A stretch of DNA of 64,000 nucleotides, from NCBI GenBank assembly GCA_964468435.1, contig CAYXVE010000002.1, positions 114,818-178,817 on the forward strand. The letters run 5' to 3'. A program made the position numbers and the translations under genes. The stretch is from JBCCTX01 sp964468435. GTDB lineage: Bacteria; Bacteroidota; Bacteroidia; J057. The notes beneath the pieces were generated by a model. It saw only the letters and a list, made by a program, of their open reading frames with translations. It was not told the DNA's origin and made no database searches. Below, one piece after another: positions 1-9,022 of this stretch (position 1 is its first letter; each line of letters starts with the position of its first letter).

Positions 1-199
1 ATCGGAGCACGATGTCAAAATTGCTAAAAAAATAGCATTTGTCCTGTGTGGAGGTGATCTGAGTGGGGAAGATAATCGCGTATCGGAACAGTATCTGTTG
101 GACCTGGAAAGGGAAGCATTCCTGAGCCTGCTGGGTGAAGAGAAAACCCTCAAAAGAATCGAGCATATGCTTAAGACAGGTAAACCGTTGAGAAATTAA
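1..199 (+). CDS. 3-hydroxyacyl-CoA dehydrogenase, C-terminal end (partial)
   Basis: Only the last 65 codons are present; the gene enters from the left edge. The frame reads through VLCGGDL, SEQYLLDLEREAF and HMLKTGKPLRN before TAA. This tail is typical of the FadB-like 3-hydroxyacyl-CoA dehydrogenase/enoyl-CoA hydratase fusions of Bacteroidetes, which carry out the hydration and NAD-dependent oxidation steps of fatty acid beta-oxidation. The thiolase that performs the next step follows on the same strand, which supports the call. The catalytic domains lie outside the window, so the assignment rests on the tail and the context. Confidence 0.75.
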   Translation, partial: SEHDVKIAKKIAFVLCGGDLSGEDNRVSEQYLLDLEREAFLSLLGEEKTLKRIEHMLKTGKPLRN

Positions 200-317
200 T
201 CATGATATGGCAACAGATGGAATAGCTTAATTTATGTTATTAACTTTCCATGATAATGATTATCTTAAAGGAAATATATATCTGTTAGCCGGAATCAATA
301 CATAAACTAAAAAAGCA

Positions 318-686
318 ATGGAAAGAAACCCCATCAATACCCTTAACAACCAGATCCTGTTCGCATTCATTGTATTGTTTCATATAGTACTTACTTTCTA
401 TGCATCTCTGAATGCAACGATACTAGGATTGAGTGAAATATTTACAGATAGTCCAGATACATTGGAGCTTGCCTACTGGCAAATGGTAGAAGGATTGATG
501 ATGTTGCCATTAGTGAAGCCTTTGAGCCATATAATAGGGTCATACTGGGTAGATGAATGGGGCTGGCTACTGATTCCAGTTAACAGCTATCTAGCTGTAT
601 GGATCACTTATGACTTGACTAGAAAATTGAACGTAATTTTTTTAAGATCTATTTCAGTACTCAAAAACTATAACATAGATGCGTGA
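318..686 (+). CDS. small membrane protein of unknown function
   Basis: A 122-residue protein that I do not recognise. It has a clear hydrophobic helix near residues 12-34, a weaker one around 57-70 and another at about 80-97, so it is probably an inner-membrane protein. Its last codons overlap the start of the thiolase gene by 8 bases, which suggests translational coupling within a beta-oxidation operon. The reading frame looks coding (Trp, Tyr and Pro rich helices, no rare-codon runs), but no motif gives a function. Confidence 0.5.
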   Translation: MERNPINTLNNQILFAFIVLFHIVLTFYASLNATILGLSEIFTDSPDTLELAYWQMVEGLMMLPLVKPLSHIIGSYWVDEWGWLLIPVNSYLAVWITYDLTRKLNVIFLRSISVLKNYNIDA

Positions 687-1857
687 AGCATATATCGTAA
701 CAGGATATCGAACCGCTATAGGCAAAGCCTCTAAAGGTGGTTTTCGTCATATGCGCTCCGATGACATGGGAGCGGAAGTTATCAAACACCTGATCAAGCA
801 GGTGCCTGACTTTGATCCATCAAGCGTAGACGACGTCATCGTTGGATGTGCCGTGCCTGAGGCAGAGCAAGGTATGCAGATCGGCCGTATCGTCTCTCTA
901 CTCGCTATGCCGATCAATGTACCAGGAATGGTGGTCAACCGGTATTGTGGTTCCGGTTTGGAAACTATCGCCTTAGGCGTTGCAAAGATCAGGAGTGGGA
1001 TGGCAGACTGCATCATTGCAGGCGGGATAGAAAGCATGTCTATGGTGCCTATGATGGGCCACAAAATTGCCCTCAACTACTGGATCTCTGAGCAACACCC
1101 CGAATGGTATCTGGGTATGGGACTTACTGCAGAAGAGGTTGCAGACGACTATAAGATCACCCGGGAAGATATGGATGAATTTTCCTATCGGTCTCACATG
1201 AAAGCTATCGCAGCGATTGATGGAGGAAAGTTTAAAGATCAGATCGTTCCGATCGATGTAGAAGAAATATATGTTAATGGTTCCGGAGGCAGGGAAACGA
1301 AGCAATGGTTAGTTGATACGGATGAGGGGCCCAGGAGAGACACAAACCTAGAGTTAATGGCTAAACTCAAGCCCGTATTTCGTCAAAATGGTAGGGTGAC
1401 AGCAGCAAATTCCTCTCAGACTTCGGATGGAGCTGCCTTTGTCATGATCATGTCAGAGGAAATGGTCAAAGCACTCAATATCGAACCGCGAGCAAGGCTG
1501 GTGGGCTATGCGACAGAAGGAATAGATCCCCGTATCATGGGTATGGGGCCGACCAAGGCAGTACCTAAGGTACTGAAGCAGACGGGAATGAAACTGAGCG
1601 ATATCTCAGTGATCGAACTTAATGAAGCCTTTGCTTCTCAGTCTATCGCTTGTATCCGCGAACTGGATATGGATCCTGACACGGTCAACGTAAATGGTGG
1701 AGCCATTGCTCTAGGACATCCATTAGGATGTACTGGTACCAAACTCACGATCCAGACTATCAACGAACTCGAGCAACGCGGCCAGAAATATGGTATGATA
1801 ACTGCCTGTGTAGGCGGCGGACAAGGAGTCGCTGGCATTATTGAGGTGTTGAATTAG
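679..1857 (+). CDS. fadA: acetyl-CoA C-acyltransferase (thiolase)
   Basis: A 392-residue thiolase of normal family length. It cleaves 3-ketoacyl-CoA with CoA to acetyl-CoA and a shortened acyl-CoA, the last step of beta-oxidation. The nucleophilic Cys is at 90 (NRYCGSG), the catalytic His at 347 (GGAIALGHPLG) and the second Cys at 377 (CVGGGQG). It follows the end of a 3-hydroxyacyl-CoA dehydrogenase and a small membrane protein, and a strong intrinsic terminator follows the stop codon. A biosynthetic acetoacetyl-CoA thiolase is the alternative, but the neighbour points to fatty acid degradation. Confidence 0.93.
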   Translation: MREAYIVTGYRTAIGKASKGGFRHMRSDDMGAEVIKHLIKQVPDFDPSSVDDVIVGCAVPEAEQGMQIGRIVSLLAMPINVPGMVVNRYCGSGLETIALGVAKIRSGMADCIIAGGIESMSMVPMMGHKIALNYWISEQHPEWYLGMGLTAEEVADDYKITREDMDEFSYRSHMKAIAAIDGGKFKDQIVPIDVEEIYVNGSGGRETKQWLVDTDEGPRRDTNLELMAKLKPVFRQNGRVTAANSSQTSDGAAFVMIMSEEMVKALNIEPRARLVGYATEGIDPRIMGMGPTKAVPKVLKQTGMKLSDISVIELNEAFASQSIACIRELDMDPDTVNVNGGAIALGHPLGCTGTKLTIQTINELEQRGQKYGMITACVGGGQGVAGIIEVLN

Positions 1858-1884
1858 AAGGGGTATATTTTTACCTTCCTGGGA

Positions 1885-1918
1885 GCGGAGTCTCACGGAA
1901 GTGAGACTCCGCTTTTTT
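1885..1918 (+). terminator. intrinsic terminator after the thiolase gene
   Basis: A perfect 12-bp stem (GCGGAGTCTCAC pairing with GTGAGACTCCGC) closes a GGAA tetraloop and is followed by six T. It lies 27 bases after the thiolase stop codon and should end the beta-oxidation transcript. Confidence 0.92.
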
Positions 1919-2148
1919 AGTTGTTACCCCCACAGGCTATAATGCACCAGTAGATCGATGGGGAAGTTGCTTCATGCAGCTTCCTATGTTCTTCTCTTGA
2001 AAATCAACCTCGAATCTTCTTATACAAACAGAGGCGAGAAAAACGCCTAATTTCATAAGTTGAGTAGATTTTTACAAAATTTCTACGATCTATGAGCTAT
2101 AATCTATCCCTCTATTCTAACTTTTTCCCTATATTTCCTCAAAAACAG

Positions 2149-2724
2149 ATGTCGTTCAACGCAAAAAATCAATTAATGGAACTTCTCCAAAGCCTAGGAA
2201 GTTTTGAAGAGGAAGCTGTATTCAGCAAAATGGATGCGGCACCCTCTGGCGGACACCGTTCAAAAGTCGTCGTTACGTTTCCGGATGGGAGAGAGATAAA
2301 AGGGATAGGTGAAGGGCAAGGTAGGACTGATGCAGATATTGCAGCAGCTCAGCAGGTACTTAATATCATCCGGACAGATCATCCGGATCTTATGATAGAT
2401 TGGGAAGAATTAAAAGAAGAAGCTCAGTCGGGGGATACCTTGATCAAATTAGGGGTGTACACAGCCCTAAATCTAAACGATGCAGCTACGAAGTCTCTGC
2501 TACTACAGGAACTGGAATCCGATAGCCATCTGGCACAGGTATTTGACCGCCTACAGGTAGAGAATGATCCTGATCTTGCTATTTTGGGTACGAATCTCGG
2601 TGAGAAAAGAAAGTCTACCTTTATCGAAGCACTACTCTGGAAACGCTACAAAGATAGAGTCCTTCAACCCGAAGCCCGTAAGGCACTTCATGAATTGCTG
2701 GACTCGCTATCGTTGAATCAGTAA
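2149..2724 (+). CDS. dsRNA-binding-domain-like protein
   Basis: A 191-residue protein starting at the ATG at 2149; the frame is open upstream to 2092 but that extension is poorly coding. Residues about 37-75 (SKVVVTFPDGREIKGIGEG, then an alpha helix with AAAQQVLNII) match the beta-beta-beta-alpha ending of a double-stranded RNA binding domain. The C-terminal part is helical and contains LGEKRKSTFIEALLWKRYKD, which faintly recalls the last helices of an RNase III domain but lacks its acidic catalytic signature. The gene is monocistronic and converges on the next gene over a long inverted repeat. An RNA-binding role is inferred, not shown. Confidence 0.6.
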   Translation: MSFNAKNQLMELLQSLGSFEEEAVFSKMDAAPSGGHRSKVVVTFPDGREIKGIGEGQGRTDADIAAAQQVLNIIRTDHPDLMIDWEELKEEAQSGDTLIKLGVYTALNLNDAATKSLLLQELESDSHLAQVFDRLQVENDPDLAILGTNLGEKRKSTFIEALLWKRYKDRVLQPEARKALHELLDSLSLNQ

Positions 2725-2737
2725 GGCAAAAGGTTTT

Positions 2738-2815
2738 ACGCTGATTTAACTGACGCTACTAATTAGCGCGGATTATTAATTCAACTATTATCAATCTTTT
2801 CAGTTAAATCAGCGT
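2738..2815. repeat. 16-bp perfect inverted repeat with nested hairpin, probable bidirectional terminator
   Basis: ACGCTGATTTAACTGA at 2738-2753 is the exact reverse complement of the bases at 2800-2815. Inside it lies a second small stem, CGCTA/TAGCG, at 2754-2768. The element almost fills the 98-bp gap between two convergent genes, so a two-way terminator is likely. The arms also resemble short palindromic sequences scattered between genes in Bacteroidetes, so it may be a dispersed repeat. Confidence 0.75.
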
Positions 2816-2822
2816 CTCAAAT

Positions 2823-3764
2823 TTACTCTACAATCATCTTCTGAGTCTTCACGCCCGTACCTGTTTCGATGCGGTAGATATAGACTCCCGGATTGAGACC
2901 GGATACATCTACTTTCTCACTATAGATTCCAATTCCTTTATCTTCACTCAGGATCTGGCGGATTTGTATCCCCTGATCATTTATTAGTGTGATGGCCACA
3001 GGGCCCTCACGATTGATGGAATATGTCAATGTATTGATCTGCTGGGCAGGGTTGGGAAATACATTGAGGTCCTGGTCAAATTCAGCTTCTTCCGCAGGCA
3101 GCGTACCATCAAACAATAAGAATCTCACAGGTTCATGGAATCTGATCATTCTCATTACATGCCCAGGTCCTCCGCGTTTCCCGCTGCCGGGTCTACCCAT
3201 ACCAGGTCCTTTTCGATGCGGTCTTTCTGTATCTCCCGCTTCCCATTCCTCTTTTTCAGGACGATACTGCTCCAGGATACTGTGGATTTCATCTTTCCAG
3301 GTTTCTGTATCATCTTTCATCTCTTCCAGTAGGGCTTCTATATCCGCTTCATGAGCATCCGCGATTTCCCAGGCTTGTGTCATAAGTTGACGACGCGCTT
3401 TTCTTTGCTCCTTCATAGACTCCTGTAAATCTTCAGGAAGTTCTGGACGTCCTTCACCGTCGTATTCCTCCCGGAATTCTTTCAGAGATTTTCCCAGTTC
3501 TTTTCTTTCAACGCTCAGTGCTTCTAGTCCTTTGCGGATCTCATCCACTTTGGCCTGTTCGGCAGGAGAAAGTACTGCATCCAGTTTTTCTCGCTGCGCT
3601 GCGACTACAGGTAACACATTTGTGTTCATGTATTCTTTTACTGCTTCAGCAGCTTCTCCATGAGGTTTTTTGTGCCCCTTCGGACCTCTTGGTCCAGGTT
3701 GTGCCATGAGGATCGTAGTGATACAGATCATCCCCAAAGCGAAAATTAATGTTCGCTTGTTCAT
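2823..3764 (-). CDS. secreted helical protein with T9SS type A sorting domain
   Basis: A 313-residue exported protein. Residues 1-21 form a signal peptide ending in MAQ. Residues about 40-175 are a highly charged, helical region (runs of Glu, Lys, Arg) similar in style to the Spy/CpxP-like periplasmic proteins, followed by a Gly/Arg/Pro-rich segment. The last 85 residues form a T9SS sorting domain (NVFPNPAQQ, then DVSGLNPGVYIYRI and a final KMIVE), so the protein should pass the outer membrane through the type IX system and be cleaved or attached at the surface. Function unknown; the gene stands alone. Confidence 0.8.
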   Translation of the reverse strand: MNKRTLIFALGMICITTILMAQPGPRGPKGHKKPHGEAAEAVKEYMNTNVLPVVAAQREKLDAVLSPAEQAKVDEIRKGLEALSVERKELGKSLKEFREEYDGEGRPELPEDLQESMKEQRKARRQLMTQAWEIADAHEADIEALLEEMKDDTETWKDEIHSILEQYRPEKEEWEAGDTERPHRKGPGMGRPGSGKRGGPGHVMRMIRFHEPVRFLLFDGTLPAEEAEFDQDLNVFPNPAQQINTLTYSINREGPVAITLINDQGIQIRQILSEDKGIGIYSEKVDVSGLNPGVYIYRIETGTGVKTQKMIVE

Positions 3765-4608
3765 GATTAAAGATGTTAATTATATTTTTTTGCCGTTATG
3801 TCCTTTAGACACTTGTCTTTCTCTGTTTATTCCCTTTCATCTCAATTTTTTTGAAAACTCTCAAGCTATTCCCATTATTTTTTATTCCCAATCTATTTTC
3901 CTGCCACAGTAGATACGGGAGATCTGGCTCGTGATCCTTTTTATCAGATTATTCATGAGTAGTCGGAAGAAAATTTTCCAGGGAATGAGTTCCTCACTCG
4001 CTTTAAAATTATTCGAAAATTGTAAAAAATAGTAAATATTATTTTTTTAGTTATCCATAACATATTTTTAGGGGCATTATCAAGTAACTGACAGAAGAGA
4101 AAGCCTCTTCCAATTGATCTACATTCGACAGGTTGATTTGATCCCAAGAAGAATAACTGGTGCTGGCATTATCGCCCATGTAGACCTACCATGATTTATG
4201 TGCTGGTTTACTTGGTTGACAGGCCAAAAGAAATTGACAAAGTGTAATGATCTGTAGGTAAAATTGTCTGAGAAGCATTAGATAAAATATTTGCCAATTA
4301 ATTAAAAAGCCTGGTAAAAGAAAGGCTTGTTCACATACATAATATTTTGTTAAAAATATTTTTTATAATTTGTTATAGTTTAAGTAATCTGCTTTTGCGC
4401 TTTGCTCAACTTGATGTCAAAGTGAGCTATGGGACATCTCTTCGAGGATATGATGAAATGTAAATCAGGATGAAACGACATCAACTCAAACTATGCTTCC
4501 TTTCATCATCATTGCTATTAGCTATCAGTAATTGTTACAGGTTTTAATAAAGTTGCGTTGCATTCTGTGCGATTTTTTCCAAACTTAAAGCAAATCATCC
4601 ATACAACA
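3765..4608. other. AT-rich intergenic region with a gene remnant
   Basis: About 840 bases without an intact gene. It is strongly AT-rich, especially at 4000-4060 and 4310-4390, and probably holds the divergent promoters of the flanking genes. The only recognisable content is a PQQ-dehydrogenase-like remnant at 4081-4191 on the minus strand. Confidence 0.7.
4081..4191 (-). pseudogene. remnant of a PQQ-dependent dehydrogenase N-terminus
   Basis: Read on the minus strand, this stretch gives W-stop-VYMGDNASTSYSS followed by WDQINLSNVDQLEEAF. It fits the conserved start of quinoprotein (PQQ) glucose/alcohol dehydrogenases, W..YGGD...YS.LDQIN..NV..L..AW. The frame is broken by a TAG right after the first Trp and by further stops before it, and the frame is lost within about 10 codons after the match. 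No remainder of the roughly 600-residue family is present, so this is a relic. Confidence 0.5.
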
Positions 4609-6405
4609 ATGAAACACATACTACTACCGTTGTCTCAATATCTCCTGATAGGAGTTGCGATTTTATCGGGTTCACCTGCACAGACTAGCTGGAAAACTGT
4701 GGAAGGACATATCATGACTCGATGGGCTGAGGAAGTTGGGCCGGATAATGCATTGCCCGAATATCCTCGCCCGTTGATGGCCCGCGACAACTGGCAGAGT
4801 CTCAATGGTATATGGGACTTTACCATTACCCATAAAGCGGGAACCCCTCGTGAATTTGACCGGGAAATCCTGGTTCCTTATCCTGTAGAGTCTGCCCTTT
4901 CAGGCATCAAAGAGACGGTGGGTCCGTTCAAACGGGTATGGTACAAAAAAGACATAGAGTTGGAACCCCGGGAAGATGAGCGGATCCTTCTTCATTTTGG
5001 TGCAGTAGACTGGGAGTCGCAGGTATTTGTCAATGACCACCATGTCGGTACACATCAGGGAGGATACGATCCCTTCTCATATGATATTACAGAATTTCTG
5101 GAATCGGGAACCAATACCATTGTTGTTACGGCCTGGGACCCTACAGACCTGGGTAAGCAACCTGTAGGAAAACAAAGCTCACAGCCCCGCAGTATCTGGT
5201 ATACAGCTGTTACAGGTATCTGGCAGAGCGTCTGGATGGAGACAGTACCCAATTCATACCTCTCGTCTTTAAAAATTACGCCTGAGGTGGATGAAAAACG
5301 AGTCAAAGTGGAAGTAAATGTGGAAAATGTTCAGGATGATCAATCTTTGGTTTTGGAAGCACTGTCTGATGGGGAAATAGTAGGAAGTTCAACAGGTATT
5401 CCCAAACAAGTATTCTATATTTATCTGGAAAATCCACAGCTCTGGTCTCCGGATATGCCTTTTCTCTATGATTTGGAGGTAAAGTTGCAAAATGAAGCCA
5501 ATGATGTCTTAGATAAAGTGAGTAGCTACTTTGGTATGCGGAAGATCACAATGGAAAAAGCTGAAGATGGGTTTAACCGCTTGATGCTCAATGATGAACC
5601 TTTATTTCACCTGGGGCCACTCGATCAGGGATGGTGGCCGGATGGATTGTATACAGCTCCGACAGATGATGCGCTAAAATACGATATTCAGGTAACCAAG
5701 GATCTCGGTTTCAACATGCTCCGTAAACACGTCAAGGTAGAACCGCAGCGATTCTACTACTGGTGTGATGTGCTGGGAATACTCGTATGGCAGGATATGC
5801 CCAGTGGCGATATGATGCCAGGTAAGTTTCCCAACCGTACTCCCGAATCCCAACATATTTTCCGCACAGAATACCAGGCTATGATCGATGCGCTTTACAA
5901 TCATCCCAGTATCGTTATGTGGGTGCCTTTCAACGAAGGTTGGGGGCAGTTTGAGACGGAGGAAATCACCCATTGGACACAGGAGTATGATCCCACACGT
6001 CTGGTCAACAATGCTAGTGGCTGGACAGACAAGAATGTAGGAGATGTACATGACATGCACCGCTATCCTGGTCCAGCTATGCCCGAACCCGAACCCAACC
6101 GGGCTGTGGTATTGGGAGAATTTGGCGGCCAGGCACTGCCTATCGAAGACCACCTCTGGATCAATGACTTCGCCCATGCGCCTACGCATTTCAAGACTTC
6201 CCGTACCCAGGAAGATCTGTTCAATGCTTACTCTGAACAACTTGAGGCACTCCTGCCCTTTAAAGAAAAAGGGCTGGCTGCAGCTGTGTATACTCAGACG
6301 ACCGACGTTGAGTCAGAGGTCAATGGATTCATGACCTATGACCGGGAGGTGATCAAATATGATCAGGAGGCGTTGACAACGTTGCATTCGAAATTGTATG
6401 AGTAA
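4609..6405 (+). CDS. glycoside hydrolase family 2 beta-glycosidase
   Basis: A 598-residue secreted glycosidase; the ATG at 4609 directly precedes a signal peptide (KHILLPLSQYLLIGVAILSG). An N-terminal jelly-roll domain (GIWDF ... VWYKKDIEL ... GGYDPFSYDIT) and an Ig-like domain are followed by a TIM barrel. The acid/base Glu443 lies in PFNEGWGQ and the nucleophile Glu504 in VLGEFGGQ, both standard for GH2. It should release a non-reducing beta-linked sugar (galactose, glucuronate or mannose) in the periplasm or outside; the substrate cannot be read from sequence. The gene appears monocistronic. Confidence 0.9.
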   Translation: MKHILLPLSQYLLIGVAILSGSPAQTSWKTVEGHIMTRWAEEVGPDNALPEYPRPLMARDNWQSLNGIWDFTITHKAGTPREFDREILVPYPVESALSGIKETVGPFKRVWYKKDIELEPREDERILLHFGAVDWESQVFVNDHHVGTHQGGYDPFSYDITEFLESGTNTIVVTAWDPTDLGKQPVGKQSSQPRSIWYTAVTGIWQSVWMETVPNSYLSSLKITPEVDEKRVKVEVNVENVQDDQSLVLEALSDGEIVGSSTGIPKQVFYIYLENPQLWSPDMPFLYDLEVKLQNEANDVLDKVSSYFGMRKITMEKAEDGFNRLMLNDEPLFHLGPLDQGWWPDGLYTAPTDDALKYDIQVTKDLGFNMLRKHVKVEPQRFYYWCDVLGILVWQDMPSGDMMPGKFPNRTPESQHIFRTEYQAMIDALYNHPSIVMWVPFNEGWGQFETEEITHWTQEYDPTRLVNNASGWTDKNVGDVHDMHRYPGPAMPEPEPNRAVVLGEFGGQALPIEDHLWINDFAHAPTHFKTSRTQEDLFNAYSEQLEALLPFKEKGLAAAVYTQTTDVESEVNGFMTYDREVIKYDQEALTTLHSKLYE

Positions 6406-6550
6406 TCCCTAACAGACAGTTGATTGGGGGCATTGGATTTGGCTAGATTTACAAAATATGATATCTTATTATAAATATATGCCTTAAACATTCGGCTATG
6501 ACATCACTCCTTACTTCAATTTTCGCTCTTCGGAAAGGTCTAGTATTGAG

Positions 6551-6763
6551 ATGTGGAAGAGATCGATTGCAGTACATCAACTTCCCGGTACTCCTATCTT
6601 TGTCGATGAGCCTATCATAGATGAACTGTTGGAATCATTCTCCTTTCGTGGATTTCCGAGCGATGCCTTTTTTGATGTGGAAGGAAGCTATAAAAAAGGA
6701 GCGATTCTATGGCCTTCGAGGATAAAAGTGGAAGAGTTGAAGGAACTTGTACAAAATAAATGA
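6551..6763 (+). pseudogene. C-terminal fragment of a TlpA/thioredoxin-like protein
   Basis: A 70-residue open frame whose sequence (LPGTPIFVDEP, then FSFRGFPSDAFFDVEGSYKKG and a closing helix) matches only the second half of a TlpA-like thioredoxin fold, with the cis-Pro turn replaced by FRGFPS. The redox CxxC half is missing; the frame upstream is open to about 6488 but shows no homology. It is probably a decayed gene rather than a functional short protein. Confidence 0.45.
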
Positions 6764-6882
6764 GCAGCTATCCCACTACTCCAGTCACAGATGCTGAGTT
6801 TGAATGGATCTTAATTTGAATAGAAATTAAGGCATCCGTGAAATTGATCGAAGTAGCTTAAAGGGATAGCCGCTATGTTCAT

Positions 6883-7635
6883 TTAAGGTCTTACAGTAGA
6901 CTCCATGACTTTCAACCCGCCTACAGGTCCTCCTTCGGGATCATGAGTCAGATAAAAACTATATGTTTTGTTAAATCTCAAATTCACATTGGATATAGAA
7001 TCCAGCCTTCTTCCACTCCGGTCATCGACAAAATAGAACGTATAAGTACCAGGTTGCAGCTGCTGATAGCCTGAATAATTCAGGAAATTCAGACTACGGA
7101 TAATCCCCTGTCCATCTTTGGTCTCCAGGCTAGCTGACTGTACAAAACGATTTACATTCATCATGCGTACATAGGCAGCAGGTATTTCAGCCTCTACATT
7201 GTCAATCGCTCTCACGACGATCGGCTTGCTGAAACTGTCCACCAGAATGAAAGTATATCTTTCATCCCCCCTCAGGTTGTTATTGATGGCAGGAACCAGT
7301 TCCTCTCTAGTAGCGTGATTGGCAACATGAATATCCACGCCTCCTTGACCATTGATCGTATCCAGGGCAGTCAGCAACGACGCATAACCACTGTTGGGCC
7401 ATGAGTTGAGAAACTTCACCCTACGGGCTACACTTTGGATCTCTCCACTGCTTTCGAACGTGATATCCACAGATTGGATTCCTGGGTAGGCATTCAGAAA
7501 GTGGAGATATGTGCGATCTTTTTCTACAGGCTCAAAGATTTCTTCATCCGTACAAGCAGATAATACCAGCAAGGTTACAACAGACAACGCGAAGAAAATA
7601 CGCGACCACATGATTTTTTTAATTAAAGGTTTCAA
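6883..7635 (-). CDS. DUF4397-type lipoprotein
   Basis: A 250-residue lipoprotein. The signal peptide ends in the lipobox LVLSAC, with Cys at residue 28. The mature part contains two similar beta-rich halves (LHFLNAYPGIQSVDI and VRMMNVNRFVQSASL ... GTYTFYFVDD), the pattern of DUF4397 domain proteins, which are widespread in Bacteroidetes and of unknown function. The Asp and Glu residues after the lipidated Cys resemble the surface-export signal of Bacteroidetes lipoproteins. A start eight codons later (MWSRIFF) is also possible. It stands alone. Confidence 0.75.
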   Translation of the reverse strand: MKPLIKKIMWSRIFFALSVVTLLVLSACTDEEIFEPVEKDRTYLHFLNAYPGIQSVDITFESSGEIQSVARRVKFLNSWPNSGYASLLTALDTINGQGGVDIHVANHATREELVPAINNNLRGDERYTFILVDSFSKPIVVRAIDNVEAEIPAAYVRMMNVNRFVQSASLETKDGQGIIRSLNFLNYSGYQQLQPGTYTFYFVDDRSGRRLDSISNVNLRFNKTYSFYLTHDPEGGPVGGLKVMESTVRP

Positions 7636-7900
7636 TATCTATTGGAATATCCATTCCTCGCACAAAATTTCAAAATATAAAATTTATAAACAAATTAATT
7701 TCAATTAATTAATTACATGCAATGGGGTAAATGTATAGTATGCTCCTGTAAGATTTTACTGGTGGATTCGTTAAAAACATTTTCCTCAGTATTATATATG
7801 GGCAGTTTACCCGTGCTGGTACAATATTTTTCAATCTCTTGCCCGATAGAGTATGAAAAAGGAACAGATATTTTAACTTGCTCTTCCAAAGAATTATCTC

Positions 7901-8977
7901 TTGAATACAACTAGTAAGCTCACAGATAATGATTATCTCGATAGATGTATCTATCTCGCTCAGCGGGCTAGCAGTGATGTATATCCGAACCCACGCGTAG
8001 GAGCGGTGATCGTACATCAGGAAAGGATCCTCGCTGAGGGATATCATGCTCAGGCTGGCGGCCACCATGCCGAAATAGTTGCGATCGAATCTGTAGGAAA
8101 AAAAGAGTTACTCGCTGAGTCTACACTCTATGTAAGTCTTGAACCTTGTAACTATTATGGGAAAACGCCTCCTTGCAGCGAAGCGATCATCCAGCATCAG
8201 ATACCTCGCGTAGTCATAGGTACAAAAGATCCTAACCCACGGGTAGCAGGTTCAGGTATCGATAGACTACGTGAAGCAGGTATAGAGGTCAAACTTGCTG
8301 AAGAACAAGTTCCTTTCCAGCTACTCAACAAAGTATTCTGGGTCAACCAGATGGAAAATCGCCCTTACATCGTCCTTAAGTGGGCCGTTTCACGCAATGG
8401 ATACATTGCAGGTATGGATGAGCAGGGACGCCCCTTTCCAATAGCAATTACCGGAAGGGTCGTCAAAGAGCAGGTTCACGCGCTCAGAGCCTATCACCAT
8501 GGCATTATGGTGGGAAAAAATACAGTGGAGGCCGATGATCCGCAGCTTACTACCCGGCTCCATCCTGGCAAAGATCCCATTCGCATTATCTTTGACAGAA
8601 ATCTTGGACTCTCTCAAGACTTGAAAGTCTTCGCCGATGGGGGAGATACCATTGTGCTCAATGAGTACAAGTCAGGCCAGGAAGGCCCAATTCAGTATTA
8701 CCAGCCTACACAGTGGAACAACATGAAAGAGCTGGTACAGGAACTGTACCAGCAATTAGGCATTTGTAGTATCCTGATAGAAGGCGGAACACTCGTACTC
8801 CAACAATTTATCGACCAGCATATGTACGATGAACTGTACATGTACCAGGGTAGCACGTCCATTCGCTACGGAGTTCCCGCACCCGTTCTGAGTACACATT
8901 TTTACTTCGACCAAGTGCGAAACGTAGGGAAAGATATGTTGTACTACAAGCGAGTATCGCTCCTGGAAGGTAATTGA
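7901..8977 (+). CDS. ribD: bifunctional diaminohydroxyphosphoribosylaminopyrimidine deaminase / 5-amino-6-(5-phosphoribosylamino)uracil reductase
   Basis: A 358-residue RibD, the usual length. It performs the second and third steps of riboflavin synthesis in the cytoplasm. The N-terminal deaminase carries the zinc site His56-Ala-Glu58 with Cys83 and Cys92 (EPCNYYGKTPPC). The C-terminal RibD_C reductase starts at about residue 155 (RPYIVLKWAVS) and includes the NADPH-binding ILIEGG. The start is a TTG at 7901; no ATG occurs before the first conserved helix. No FMN riboswitch was found upstream and no other rib gene is adjacent. Confidence 0.93.
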   Translation: MNTTSKLTDNDYLDRCIYLAQRASSDVYPNPRVGAVIVHQERILAEGYHAQAGGHHAEIVAIESVGKKELLAESTLYVSLEPCNYYGKTPPCSEAIIQHQIPRVVIGTKDPNPRVAGSGIDRLREAGIEVKLAEEQVPFQLLNKVFWVNQMENRPYIVLKWAVSRNGYIAGMDEQGRPFPIAITGRVVKEQVHALRAYHHGIMVGKNTVEADDPQLTTRLHPGKDPIRIIFDRNLGLSQDLKVFADGGDTIVLNEYKSGQEGPIQYYQPTQWNNMKELVQELYQQLGICSILIEGGTLVLQQFIDQHMYDELYMYQGSTSIRYGVPAPVLSTHFYFDQVRNVGKDMLYYKRVSLLEGN

Positions 8978-9022
8978 ATACAATCGTACTTACCCTATTA
9001 CACCTATCAGCATCGCATTTCT

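Noticed and set aside
2989..3709. Plus-strand open frames across the T9SS cargo gene
   Set aside because: They are mirror frames of the minus-strand gene, whose signal peptide and sorting domain are clear.
7636..7900. FMN riboswitch or small genes upstream of ribD
   Set aside because: No conserved riboswitch core or convincing coding frame is seen; the region is AT-rich and antisense frames there have no protein features.
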